DNA of 64,000 nt from CBDBBY01 sp965205055 (lineage in GTDB: Bacteria > Pseudomonadota > Alphaproteobacteria > Rhodobacterales > Rhodobacteraceae), in NCBI GenBank assembly GCA_965205055.1, contig OZ242030.1, forward strand, positions 3,224,001 to 3,288,000, written 5' to 3'. Positions within the stretch are counted from its first letter, which is position 1. Each line of letters starts with the position of its first letter. A program made the position numbers and the translations under genes. Shown piece by piece: positions 43,039 to 52,736 of this stretch. The notes under the pieces were generated by a model that did not search any database, had not been told where the DNA came from, and saw only the letters and a program-made list of their open reading frames with translations.

Positions 43039-43983
43039 ATGACATTCGACTACACGTCAATCGGTTTCTACACGTTCGACTGCTTGTGCCGGCCGGTCAC
43101 TGAAATCCCGCCCGGCGCCGGCACTTGCTTCGTCGAGGACTTTGCGCTTGCCGTTTCCGGCGCGGCAGGCAGCGCGGCCATCGTCGGAGCGAAGCACGGC
43201 ATGAAAGTGCAGGCGGTGGGCGGCGTCGGCAATGACGACATGGGCGATTGGGTCCTGGCGAGGCTCAAGTCGTTCAGCGTGGACGTCGAAAACATGGAAG
43301 TTTGCGAAGATTACTCCACGTCGTCTTCCATCGTGACGACCAGACCCGACGGCGCGCGGCCCGCGCTGCACAAGCTCGGAGCGACTGCAGGATTCTATGT
43401 GACCGACGACAGGCTGGACAGGGTTCTGGATACCAAGATCCTGCATATCGGCGGCGTCGGTCTGATGGATAGAATGGATGCCGGGCGAAACGCGGAGGTG
43501 ATGGCGGAAGCGAAATCGCGCGGCTGCGTCACGACGTTGGACGTATTCGCGTCGACGCGCGAAGACATGAACCTGGTTGCCCCGCTTCTTCCGCACACGG
43601 ATTTTTTCATTCCGTCCGAAGAAGAAGCCGCGGCATTGTCCGGCTTGGAGGATTATGAGGAAATAGCCTCGTTTCTTCTGGACCAAGGCGCGGGGTCGGT
43701 CATCCTTACGCTGGGCGAAAACGGGGCGATGCATCGCGGCGGCGACGGCTCCCGCCACGACATGCCCGCGTTCGATGTCGGCATCGTCTGCACCTGCGGC
43801 TGCGGGGACTGCTTCAACGCCGGTTTCGCGACCGGCCTGCATCTGGGATACTCCGTCGAGGACAGCATTCGAATGGGCCAGGCGGCTTCCGCCCAGAACG
43901 CGATGGGGCTCGGTTCGCAAGCCGTAGTCTCGGATTTGGAAAGCACGCTTGAATTCATTGAGAGCACGCCGCTGAAACGCTGA
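43039..43983 (+). CDS. PfkB-family carbohydrate kinase
   Basis: From ATG 43039 (MTFDYTSIGFYTFDCLCRPV) the protein has 314 residues. It has the N-terminal AGTCFVEDFALAVSGAAGSAAI, GGVGNDDMGDWVLARL near residue 60, DFFIPSEEEAAALSGLEDYE near 190, and CTCGCGDCFNAGFATGLHLG near 252. The last is the anion-hole and base motif, here GCGD instead of the common GAGD. The frame is open 162 bases further upstream, but that part is the TOBE remnant of the ABC pseudogene. It probably phosphorylates a sugar or nucleoside once imported by that transporter. Confidence 0.85.
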   Translation: MTFDYTSIGFYTFDCLCRPVTEIPPGAGTCFVEDFALAVSGAAGSAAIVGAKHGMKVQAVGGVGNDDMGDWVLARLKSFSVDVENMEVCEDYSTSSSIVTTRPDGARPALHKLGATAGFYVTDDRLDRVLDTKILHIGGVGLMDRMDAGRNAEVMAEAKSRGCVTTLDVFASTREDMNLVAPLLPHTDFFIPSEEEAAALSGLEDYEEIASFLLDQGAGSVILTLGENGAMHRGGDGSRHDMPAFDVGIVCTCGCGDCFNAGFATGLHLGYSVEDSIRMGQAASAQNAMGLGSQAVVSDLESTLEFIESTPLKR

Positions 43984-44107
43984 TCGCGGCGGCGATTTTC
44001 TGATAGGACAACCTAAAGAGGGGCTGCGTAGCCGTAAAGTATCGCGTTGCATCATGCGGATTTCCGGTGTGAGGGGCGCGGTTCCCATCAGATTGAAGGA
44101 ATACGGA

Positions 44108-44560
44108 ATGAGCGAATTTTTGGCGACGGCCTATCCATGGATCAAAGCGTTCCACATCATTTCCGTTGTCGCGTGGATGGCAGGCTTGTTCTATCTGCCT
44201 AGGCTCTTTGTCTATCATCAGGAGCGAGCGGACCTCGGCCCCGGAACGCATGCAATGTTCTCGCTGATGGAGCGGCGCCTGTTGAAGGTCATAACGACGC
44301 CGGCAATGCTGAGCAGTTGGATATTCGGCCTGCTGCTGCTTTCGATTCCCGGTCTGTTCGATTGGACTCAGGCTTGGCCTTGGATCAAGATTGCAGCCGT
44401 GCTAATTATGACGGGATTCCACTTCTGGCTTGCGAAGAAGCGAAAAGAGCTGGAGTCCGGGTCGTGCGTCACGACCGGGAAACAATTCCGCTACATGAAT
44501 GAAGTGCCGACGATACTCATGGTAGTCATTGTCTTAATGGTCGTCGCGCGGCCATTCTGA
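44108..44560 (+). CDS. hemJ: Protoporphyrinogen IX oxidase HemJ (UPF0093)
   Basis: The 150-residue membrane protein from ATG 44108 (MSEFLATAYPWIKAFHIISV) has VVAWMAGLFYLPRLFVYHQ with the conserved His residues, then membrane segments SSWIFGLLLLSIPGLF and IKIAAVLIMTGFHFWLA. It ends FRYMNEVPTILMVVIVLMVV. This is HemJ, which oxidises protoporphyrinogen in heme synthesis in most alphaproteobacteria. It normally sits between hemE and rho; hemE is not in this window and an IS remnant and antitoxin separate it from rho. Confidence 0.92.
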   Translation: MSEFLATAYPWIKAFHIISVVAWMAGLFYLPRLFVYHQERADLGPGTHAMFSLMERRLLKVITTPAMLSSWIFGLLLLSIPGLFDWTQAWPWIKIAAVLIMTGFHFWLAKKRKELESGSCVTTGKQFRYMNEVPTILMVVIVLMVVARPF

Positions 44561-44689
44561 ATATCCATCTCATCCGGCCAATACCGTAAAAATTGGATGT
44601 AGAAATTGGCTCCCGGACGCGACTCTCGGGACAACGCAGATGGCGAAATTCGCGGATATGCTCCGCCCTGCTCGAGCTCCAGGGCTGTC

Positions 44690-45052
44690 CCACATCTGCG
44701 GGTTGGCACACTACTTAAGTCAATACGCGCCCGAAGGCCGCGCCCTGCCGGAGAGCTGGGCCGACCCGGTTGCGGACGCGCCTCCGGCGATGGACCGCGC
44801 CTGCGAGGGCGGCGAGACCCGCCAGCTCGTCAGCGGCCTGGAGATGACGCCGGTCGTGCCGCCGAAGGCGAACCGGAAAGCCGAACGGGACTATGATCGG
44901 GAAACCTGCAAGTTTCGCAAAAAAATCGAACGGCTGTTCCGGAGATTCAAGGGCTGCAAGCACCTCTTCACGCGGTTCGACAAGCTCGACGCGACGTTTC
45001 CGGGCTTCGCGAGCCTCGCCGCTGTCTTCGAAATGACGCATGATTTAGCATA
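44690..45052 (+). mobile_element. IS5-family transposase remnant (C-terminal part)
   Basis: The frame includes MDRACEGGETRQLVSGLEMT, PVVPPKANRKAERDYDRETC, KIERLFRRFKGCKHLFTRFD and KLDATFPGFASLAAVFEM. These match the tail of IS5-type DDE transposases (YDRE...IERLF..LK..R...TRYDK...F). The N-terminal half, with the first catalytic Asp residues, is absent. The stretch replaces the expected hemJ-rho spacer. The final Glu of the DDE set should lie in the YDRETCKFRKKIERLF region. Confidence 0.75.
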
Positions 45053-45135
45053 GACAAGCTCTAGTAACGTCCGTATCACAGTCGGCCATAACGTCGTTGA
45101 CCTTTCTCGGATGAAACTTGCCCATTTCTGCATAT

Positions 45136-45159
45136 TAGCTAATATATAGATAATAGCTA
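45136..45159. promoter_or_regulatory. Twin TAGCTA palindromes over the antitoxin promoter
   Basis: TAGCTA occurs at 45136-45141 and 45154-45159 with an AT-rich TATATAGATAAT between, resembling a -10 element inside an operator. Type II antitoxins usually repress their own promoter through such palindromes; that is inference here. Confidence 0.45.
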
Positions 45160-45170
45160 TGGAGGATGAG

Positions 45171-45434
45171 GTGCGCCGATTCTCAGCAACTGAGCTTGCC
45201 AACAACACCGGCGACGTTCTTGCGGCGGCCGCGCAAGAGCCGGTACAAATCGCCCGCCACGGAAAGCCACGGTTTGTCGTTTTGACGATTGAGCGCTATG
45301 CCAAGCTTCGAGACCGTCGCGATAGCCGCCTTTCTGTTCATGTTGATGATCTGGACGACGCTGAGGCTGCCAATCTGATTGCGCGACTTCAGGAAAGTAT
45401 AGACGAAAACCGACGCGCCGGATCGGGCGAATGA
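45171..45434 (+). CDS. Phd/YefM-type antitoxin without an adjacent toxin
   Basis: The 87-residue protein starts at GTG 45171, read MRRFSATELANNTGDVLAAA. I prefer it over ATG 45159 because GGAGG lies 5-6 bases upstream of the GTG and the family starts at this point. FSATELANNTGDVL and ARHGKPRFVVLTIERYAKL are the Phd/YefM DNA-binding fold; the charged C-terminal tail (DDAEAANLIARLQESIDENR) would bind a toxin. The following 400 bases hold only very short frames (MNAFWAWTTQP then stop), so the toxin is lost or unusual. Confidence 0.82.
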   Translation: MRRFSATELANNTGDVLAAAAQEPVQIARHGKPRFVVLTIERYAKLRDRRDSRLSVHVDDLDDAEAANLIARLQESIDENRRAGSGE

Positions 45435-45841
45435 ATGCGTTCTGGGCATGGACCACCCAGCCATGAATTGTTCTCGCCGATTGTCTGAACGATGGATCCG
45501 GGACCGTTCGCGGCAAGCACCGGGCCGTTCGCAAAGAATTTTGGACGGGTGGCCGCCGCCGCAATAGGTCGGCGTTTACGAATTGAAGCGCAATTTCAGG
45601 ATGCAAGTTGAATCGCCGCGCCGGGGTACAGACGAAGCAAGATATGCGCATTGCATCGAAATCCGGGCCGAAGTGACTCCGCGCCAGGCAAAAGAACAGA
45701 TCGTTTTTGGAAATCAAATTTTTATTGACCCGGAATTGATTCATGCTATATTGCCGCCGCAGGCCGTTCGGCCACAACGCATTCCCAATAATCGCGCGTA
45801 CGTACCGGTGCTCGGTCGCGTGCAATGCATGAGGTACAAAA
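45435..45841. other. Intergenic region upstream of rho with a likely rho promoter
   Basis: No gene is recognised in these 407 bases. TTGACC at 45725-45730 and TATATT at 45747-45752 (16-base spacer) make a good promoter about 90 bases before the rho ATG. This leaves a leader that could allow Rho autoregulation, as in other bacteria. A stretch at 45490-45560 is unlike either neighbour and may be the residue of the lost toxin or IS. Confidence 0.5.
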
Positions 45842-47113
<1,272 letters not shown>

Positions 47114-47188
47114 ACTGTTCTGATTTGACTGAATAGCCTCGGGTAAAGGCAGCTCCTCGCGCACCCGGGGCTTTGCCGGGGTACGGAA

Positions 47189-48484
47189 GTGGATACGATA
47201 TTCGCGCTTTCCACTGCATGGGGAAAGGCCGGCTTGGCGGTCATCCGGCTGTCGGGCCCGCTGGCCTGCGAAGCTGCCGAGAAGCTGGCCGGTCCGCTGC
47301 CGCCGCCGAGGCGCGCGGCTTTGCGCCGGTTGAAGGATTCAGACGGGCGCGTATTGGATGAAGGCGTTGTTCTTCGTTTCCGGGAAGGTTCCAGTTTCAC
47401 CGGCGAAAACGTCGTGGAACTGCAGATTCACGGAGGCCAGGCTTCAGTCTCGGCCTTGCTTAAGGCGCTCGGCGAGATTGACGGCCTGCGGCTGGCGGAA
47501 CCCGGCGAATTCACATACCGGGCGATGTGCAACGGCCGATTGGACATTTCGCAAGTGGAAGGCTTGGCCGACCTGATCGATGCGGAAACGGAAGCGCAGC
47601 GCCGTCAAGCCATGCGAATCGTCAGCGGCGAGCTGGGGCGGAAGGCGGCGGAATGGAACAAGGCGGTGACGCGCGGACTTGCGTTGCTCGAGGCTTGCAT
47701 AGATTTTGCTGACGAAGAGATTCCGGAAAGCGCTGTTGAGGAAGCCGAGGGCTTGGTTGACGCGCTGATATGCGAACTGGGCGCGGAAGCGAGCGGCGCC
47801 GAGGTCGCGGAGCGCGTCAGGAACGGGTTTGAAGTTGCTATCGTCGGTCCGCCCAACGTCGGAAAGTCGACTCTCTTGAATTGCATTTCAAAACGCGACG
47901 CGGCCATAACTTCCGAATACGCGGGCACGACGCGCGACGTGATCGAAGTTCGAATGGATCTGAAAGGTTTGCCGATTGCGATTCTCGACACCGCGGGATT
48001 GCGCGAGTCCGAGGATCCCGTTGAAAGCATAGGCATAGCGAAGGCGGTGGCGCGGGCTGAATCTGCGGATATGCGGATATTCCTGACCGAGAACGACAAA
48101 GCGGAGGATCTGCAGGTCGATCTTAGACCTGGCGACGTCATCTTGCGTGCCAAAGCGGATCTGGCGCCGGACGCCGCGATGCCGGCGGTTTCGGGAAAGA
48201 CCGGGCAGGGGGTTTCGGAGTTGGTCGAATGCGTGCATCGCGAATTGGCCGGTCGGGCTTCAGGCGTCGAGACCGCGACGCGCGAACGGCACCGGCTGGC
48301 AATCAAGTCTGCAATTAAAGCTTTGGAATCGTGCGCGCATGAGTTAAACGATGGAAGTCGAAATCTTGAAGTTGCTGCGGAGGAGTTGCGCAGCGCCGCC
48401 GATGCCTTGGGTGCGTTGATCGGAAAAATCGACGCGGAGAAAGTGCTCGGAGAGATTTTCGCGAGCTTCTGCGTAGGAAAGTGA
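47189..48484 (+). CDS. mnmE: tRNA modification GTPase MnmE
   Basis: The 431-residue protein starts at GTG 47189 (MDTIFALSTAWGKAGLAVIR). The N-terminal formyl-THF domain has ENVVELQIHGG and EFTYRAMCNGRLD. The G domain has IVGPPNVGKSTLLN, GTTRDVIEV and DTAGLRESED. The protein ends ASFCVGK, the CxGK motif. With MnmG it installs the carboxymethylaminomethyl-type modification on wobble uridines. A 75-base gap after rho contains a small GC hairpin (ACCCGG...CCGGGGT). Confidence 0.96.
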   Translation: MDTIFALSTAWGKAGLAVIRLSGPLACEAAEKLAGPLPPPRRAALRRLKDSDGRVLDEGVVLRFREGSSFTGENVVELQIHGGQASVSALLKALGEIDGLRLAEPGEFTYRAMCNGRLDISQVEGLADLIDAETEAQRRQAMRIVSGELGRKAAEWNKAVTRGLALLEACIDFADEEIPESAVEEAEGLVDALICELGAEASGAEVAERVRNGFEVAIVGPPNVGKSTLLNCISKRDAAITSEYAGTTRDVIEVRMDLKGLPIAILDTAGLRESEDPVESIGIAKAVARAESADMRIFLTENDKAEDLQVDLRPGDVILRAKADLAPDAAMPAVSGKTGQGVSELVECVHRELAGRASGVETATRERHRLAIKSAIKALESCAHELNDGSRNLEVAAEELRSAADALGALIGKIDAEKVLGEIFASFCVGK

Positions 48485-48487
48485 GCA

Positions 48488-50359
48488 ATGTTTCATGTGA
48501 AACATTTTGATGTCGTGGTTGTCGGAGGTGGACATGCCGGTTGCGAAGCCGCATGCGCCTCGGCAAGAGCCGGTGCGCGGACGGCGCTCGTGACGTTGAA
48601 GACCGACGCGATCGGAACCATGTCGTGCAACCCTGCCGTCGGCGGCGTCGGCAAAGGACAGCTCGTGCGGGAAATCGATGCGCTCGACGGCGCAATCGGA
48701 CGCATCGCGGACAAGGCCGGCATTCAGTTCCGTTTGCTGAACAGATCGAAAGGGCCTGCCGTGCAAGGCCCTAGGGCGCAAATGGATCGCATGCTGTACC
48801 GGAGGGCGATGCAAGCTGAAATCGCAGCGACGCCGAAGCTTGACGTGTTGGAAGGCGAAGTTTCCGACATTCTAGTCGAAAAAGGCATTGCATGCGGTGT
48901 GGAGATTTCGGACGGAACGAAGATCCGTTCGCGTTCGGTCGTGCTCACGACGGGCACGTTTCTGCGCGGCGTCATCAGAATAGGCGAAGAAGCGAGATCC
49001 GGCGGCCGGGCTGGAGAAAGTGCCTGCATAAATTTGGCCAAGAGGATCGAGGGCCTCGGGCTGCCGCTCGACCGCTTGAAAACCGGAACGCCGCCGCGTC
49101 TGGACGGGCGGACCGTGAATTGGGACATCCTCGAAGACCAGCCCGGCGACCAGGTGCCGGAGATGTTCTCTTTCCTTTCCGAAGGGCCGACCGCTCCGCA
49201 AACGAGTTGCGCAATCACGCATACGAATGAAGCGACTCATGCGATCATAAGGGCGAATTTGAATCGTTCCGCAATTTACGGCGGACATTTCGAAAGCGTC
49301 GGTCCGCGTTATTGCCCGTCTGTCGAAGACAAAGTCGTTCGATTTCGGAGCAAGAATTCCCATCAGGTCTTCCTCGAGCCGGAAGGTCTTGACGATGATA
49401 CGGTTTATCCGAACGGAATCTCGACTTCGCTGCCGGAAAAGGTGCAGCGTGAAATGGTTCGCACGATCCGGGGCTTGGAGACCGCCAGGATAATCCAGCC
49501 CGGCTACGCCATAGAATACGATTACGTCGATCCCAGATCGCTTCGGTCCAGTCTTGAATTGACGGAATTGCCCGGTTTGTTCCTGGCTGGGCAGATCAAC
49601 GGAACCACAGGCTACGAGGAAGCTGCCGGACAGGGAATCGTGGCGGGAATCAACGCCGCTCGACTCGCCGCCGACTTGGAAAGCGTAACTTTTCCGCGTT
49701 CCGACAGCTACATAGGGGTGATGATCGACGACTTGGTGACTCAAGGAGTTTCGGAACCTTATAGAATGTTCACCTCGCGGGCCGAATTCAGGCTTTCGCT
49801 GAGAGCCGACAATGCGGACCAGCGCCTGACTCCGTTCGGCATCTCGCTCGGGATTGTGTCGGATGAGCGCAAAAGATTTTTCGAAGCGAAAATCGAAAAA
49901 TTGGTTCAAGCCCGCAGGACGCTTTCAGAAAGATCGATGTCGCCCCAGCAGGCGACGGCGGCGGGGATCAAGGTCGGGAAGGACGGGGTGCGGAGAACCG
50001 GACTGGACCTGTTGACGTTCCAAGGGATCGATGTGGGTCGCTTGGCGCTCGTCTGGCCGGAACTCGGCGAATTGGATCCGATCGCGGCGAAGCAGATCAA
50101 GTGCGAAGCGATTTACGCGAACTACATGGAGCGACAGCAAAAAGACGCCGACGCTTTGAAAAAAGACGAAAAAAACAGAATTCCCGACGGCTTCGACTAT
50201 GATTCGATTGCCGGGCTTTCGAAGGAGCTCCGGTTGAAGCTGACCAGCGCGCGGCCGGAGACGATCAGGCAAGCGAAGCGGATCGAAGGCATCACGCCAG
50301 CAGCGCTTGTTCAGATCCTTGCGTCGATAAAGCGCGGGGAGCGCAGACCCGCCGCGTGA
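48488..50359 (+). CDS. mnmG: tRNA uridine-5-carboxymethylaminomethyl synthesis enzyme MnmG (GidA)
   Basis: The 623-residue protein starts MFHVKHFDVVVVGGGHAGCE with the FAD-binding Rossmann motif, then SCNPAVGGVGKGQLVREIDA, GPAVQGPRAQMDR and TGTFLRGVIRIGE. GLFLAGQINGTTGYEEAAGQG and FTSRAEFRLSLRADNAD follow. It forms the MnmE-MnmG complex. The first codons coincide with the parS-type sequence 48489-48504, so MFHVKH is partly dictated by the partition site. Confidence 0.96.
   Translation: MFHVKHFDVVVVGGGHAGCEAACASARAGARTALVTLKTDAIGTMSCNPAVGGVGKGQLVREIDALDGAIGRIADKAGIQFRLLNRSKGPAVQGPRAQMDRMLYRRAMQAEIAATPKLDVLEGEVSDILVEKGIACGVEISDGTKIRSRSVVLTTGTFLRGVIRIGEEARSGGRAGESACINLAKRIEGLGLPLDRLKTGTPPRLDGRTVNWDILEDQPGDQVPEMFSFLSEGPTAPQTSCAITHTNEATHAIIRANLNRSAIYGGHFESVGPRYCPSVEDKVVRFRSKNSHQVFLEPEGLDDDTVYPNGISTSLPEKVQREMVRTIRGLETARIIQPGYAIEYDYVDPRSLRSSLELTELPGLFLAGQINGTTGYEEAAGQGIVAGINAARLAADLESVTFPRSDSYIGVMIDDLVTQGVSEPYRMFTSRAEFRLSLRADNADQRLTPFGISLGIVSDERKRFFEAKIEKLVQARRTLSERSMSPQQATAAGIKVGKDGVRRTGLDLLTFQGIDVGRLALVWPELGELDPIAAKQIKCEAIYANYMERQQKDADALKKDEKNRIPDGFDYDSIAGLSKELRLKLTSARPETIRQAKRIEGITPAALVQILASIKRGERRPAA
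48489..48504. promoter_or_regulatory. parS-type centromere site TGTTTCATGTGAAACA
   Basis: This 16-mer overlaps the mnmG start codon and is a close match to the parS consensus TGTTNCACGTGAAACA. It is the exact reverse complement of the 50403-50418 site. ParB (51807-52736) should nucleate here, a few kb from its own gene and about 10.5 kb from the origin candidate. Confidence 0.82.
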
Positions 50360-50991
50360 CGCAGCTCCGATCCGAACAAGAACTATTCGCCGGACTTGCA
50401 AATGTTTCACATGAAACAATCGAGCGGCTTCGCCTCTATGCGGACCTGTTGAGAGTCTGGAATCCTTCGGCGGGCCTGGTCGCCAAATCGACATTGCCGC
50501 AATTGTGGACAAGGCACTTTCTGGATTCGGCGCAATTGCTGAAGGCTGCGCCGAATTCGGAGGTTCGCTGGATCGATTTGGGCACCGGAGGCGGGCTTCC
50601 CGGTTTGGTGCTGGCGATATTGTGCATTGAACACCGGCCGTCCGACGAATTCGTGCTCGTGGAGTCCAACGGCCGGAAATGCGAATTTTTGAAAACGGTT
50701 TGCCGAGAAACCGGCGTGCGAGTCAAGATTCTGCATGACCGGGCGGAAAGGCTGGAGCCTCAAGCCGCGGACGTGGCGACTGCGAGGGCTCTCAGTTCGT
50801 TGTCGCAATTGCTTTTTTTTGCCTCGCGCCACTTGGTTGAGGGCGGGATGGCATTGTTTCTCAAGGGGTCGGGTCGACAGTCCGAGATTGAAGAAGCCAA
50901 ACGGAAATGGACGTTCAGTCTGACCGAGATGCCGAGCGTCACCAGCAATACAGGAGCCATCTTGAAAGTTATCGATATTCGACGCATTTGA
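50356..50991 (+). CDS. rsmG: 16S rRNA (guanine527-N7)-methyltransferase RsmG (GidB)
   Basis: The 211-residue protein starts at GTG 50356, overlapping the mnmG stop (GTGA). It has YADLLRVWNPSAGLVAKSTL, LWTRHFLDSAQLL and the SAM-binding WIDLGTGGGLPGLVLAIL. LVESNGRKCEFLKTVCRETG and ATARALSSLSQLLFFAS complete the RsmG pattern. A second parS-type site is embedded in its 5' coding part, encoding VSHETI. Confidence 0.95.
   Translation: MTQLRSEQELFAGLANVSHETIERLRLYADLLRVWNPSAGLVAKSTLPQLWTRHFLDSAQLLKAAPNSEVRWIDLGTGGGLPGLVLAILCIEHRPSDEFVLVESNGRKCEFLKTVCRETGVRVKILHDRAERLEPQAADVATARALSSLSQLLFFASRHLVEGGMALFLKGSGRQSEIEEAKRKWTFSLTEMPSVTSNTGAILKVIDIRRI
50403..50418. promoter_or_regulatory. parS-type centromere site TGTTTCACATGAAACA
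   Basis: This second 16-mer lies inside rsmG, 1.9 kb from the first and in opposite orientation (exact reverse complement). One base differs from the perfect palindromic consensus in the central CG step. Two such sites beside parAB fit chromosomal ParABS organisation in alphaproteobacteria. Confidence 0.85.
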
Positions 50992-51009
50992 AGGTTTGTG
51001 GAATCGAGC

Positions 51010-51789
51010 ATGAAAACAATCGCGATCGCCAATCAGAAAGGCGGAGTCGGCAAGACGACGACGGTGATCAATCTCGGCGCCGCGCTCGCCGTGGCAGGAA
51101 AGCGCGTCCTGATCATTGATTTCGACCCTCAGGGCAATGCTTCGACCAGCCTTGGAATCACGCCGGAGGAACGAACCCGGCAAGTGCAGGATATCCTTGA
51201 GGGAAGCGTTTCGGTGGAAAGCGCGGCGATGAAAACGCCGGTCCGCGACCTGCTCATCGTGCCGGCGACCAGCGACTTGGCCTCGGCCGACATCGAAATG
51301 TCCAAGAGCCCCAACAGGCTGAATTTCCTGAAATCCGCCTTGGATGCACGGGCGTTGTCGACCGCGAAGCTTGATTATGTGCTCATTGATTGTCCGCCGT
51401 CGCTCAATTTGCTGACCGTCAACGCGATGACGGCGGCTGAATCCGTTCTCGTGCCTCTGCAAGCAGAATTCCTTGCTCTTGAGGGGCTGTCCCAATTGAT
51501 CCTGACGATTCGTAAGATCCGCCAAGCCGTCAATCCCGGATTGCGAATTGAAGGCGTTCTCCTGACGATGTTTGACCGGAGGAACAAGCTTAATCTTCAG
51601 GTCGAGGCGGATGCCCGGAGCAATCTCGGCAAGTTGGTATTCAATACAATCATTCCGAGGAATGTAAGGCTTGGAGAGGCTCCTTCATACGGGTTACCTG
51701 CTATTCAGTACGATTCACGTTCTGCCGGAAGCAGAGCGTACACGGCGCTTGCGTCCGAAGTCCTTCAAAGGGAGCGCTCCTCGCGCTGA
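51010..51789 (+). CDS. parA: Chromosome-partition ATPase ParA
   Basis: The 259-residue protein starts MKTIAIANQKGGVGKTTTVI with the deviant Walker A KGGVGKTT. DFDPQGNASTSLGI (Walker A') and YVLIDCPPSLNLLTVNAM (Walker B) follow. The ATG at 51010 is chosen over a GTG at 50998. It binds DNA nonspecifically and moves ParB-parS complexes. It is 18 bases after rsmG and 17 before parB. Confidence 0.95.
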   Translation: MKTIAIANQKGGVGKTTTVINLGAALAVAGKRVLIIDFDPQGNASTSLGITPEERTRQVQDILEGSVSVESAAMKTPVRDLLIVPATSDLASADIEMSKSPNRLNFLKSALDARALSTAKLDYVLIDCPPSLNLLTVNAMTAAESVLVPLQAEFLALEGLSQLILTIRKIRQAVNPGLRIEGVLLTMFDRRNKLNLQVEADARSNLGKLVFNTIIPRNVRLGEAPSYGLPAIQYDSRSAGSRAYTALASEVLQRERSSR

Positions 51790-51806
51790 AGACAAAGGGA
51801 TCAATC

Positions 51807-52736
51807 ATGGCAAAACAAACGCAGATGAAACGCGGCCTGGGACGCGGCTTGGATACCTTGATCGGGGACCTCACCTTGGATGAAACGGAAGCGCTGAGCA
51901 ATCCGAAGGACGGCTCCGGAGCGCATGCGGCATCGATGCCAATCGAATTCCTGAAACCGGATCCTTCCCAAGCGAGGAAAAATTTCCCCGAAGCTTCATT
52001 GAAAGAATTGGCCAACTCGATTGCGGCCAAGGGAATTATTCAACCGATCATTGCAAGGCCCGACCGCGAATCGGAGAGGCATTACTGGATTGTGGCCGGC
52101 GAGCGAAGGTGGAGAGCCGCGCAACTCGCACAACTTCGACAAGTCCCGGTGGCGATTCATGACCTTACCGACGACCAATGTCTGGAGATATCGATTATTG
52201 AAAACATTCAACGGGAGGACCTGAATCCGATCGAAGAGGCGCACGCTTATCGCAGCCTCATGGACCGCTTCGGGAAAACGCAGGAGGACATTGCCGGTAC
52301 CCTCGGCAAATCCCGGAGCCACATTGCCAATACATTGAGGCTATTGAAGCTTCCTGACGAAGTTCAAAAAATGGTCCGCGAGGGCAAACTGACATCGGGC
52401 CATGCCCGGTCGGTCGTTACTGCCGGAGATCCGGCCGAGTTGGCAAAACAGATCGTCAACCGCGGTCTCTCAGTGCGTCAAGCTGAAGAGCTGTCGAAAA
52501 AAATCTCGCAGCAGGCTCAAGAAAAAAGACCTGCGAAATGGGAGCGGGACGCGGATACCGAAGCATTGGAGGCCGAGCTTGCAGCCAACCTCGGATCGAA
52601 GGTCAATTTGCAGATGTCTAGAAACAAATCCGAAGGAAAACTCGTCATCCAGTTCAAGACATTGAAAAAACTCGAAGATCTGATCAGCGCGCTGAACGAA
52701 GCTGCGTCGAAGCTGCGTGATGCGCGCGTGAAGTAG
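51807..52736 (+). CDS. parB: Chromosome-partition protein ParB
   Basis: The 309-residue protein has RGLGRGLDTLIGD at its start and the CTPase motifs VAGERRWRAAQLAQL (GERRxR) near residue 95 and ENIQREDLNPIEEA near 132. The helix-turn-helix stretch TQEDIAGTLGKSRSHIANTLRL pattern is near 155, and LTSGHARSVV follows. The C-terminal dimerisation domain ends LRDARVK. It should load on the two parS-type sites upstream. Confidence 0.95.
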   Translation: MAKQTQMKRGLGRGLDTLIGDLTLDETEALSNPKDGSGAHAASMPIEFLKPDPSQARKNFPEASLKELANSIAAKGIIQPIIARPDRESERHYWIVAGERRWRAAQLAQLRQVPVAIHDLTDDQCLEISIIENIQREDLNPIEEAHAYRSLMDRFGKTQEDIAGTLGKSRSHIANTLRLLKLPDEVQKMVREGKLTSGHARSVVTAGDPAELAKQIVNRGLSVRQAEELSKKISQQAQEKRPAKWERDADTEALEAELAANLGSKVNLQMSRNKSEGKLVIQFKTLKKLEDLISALNEAASKLRDARVK

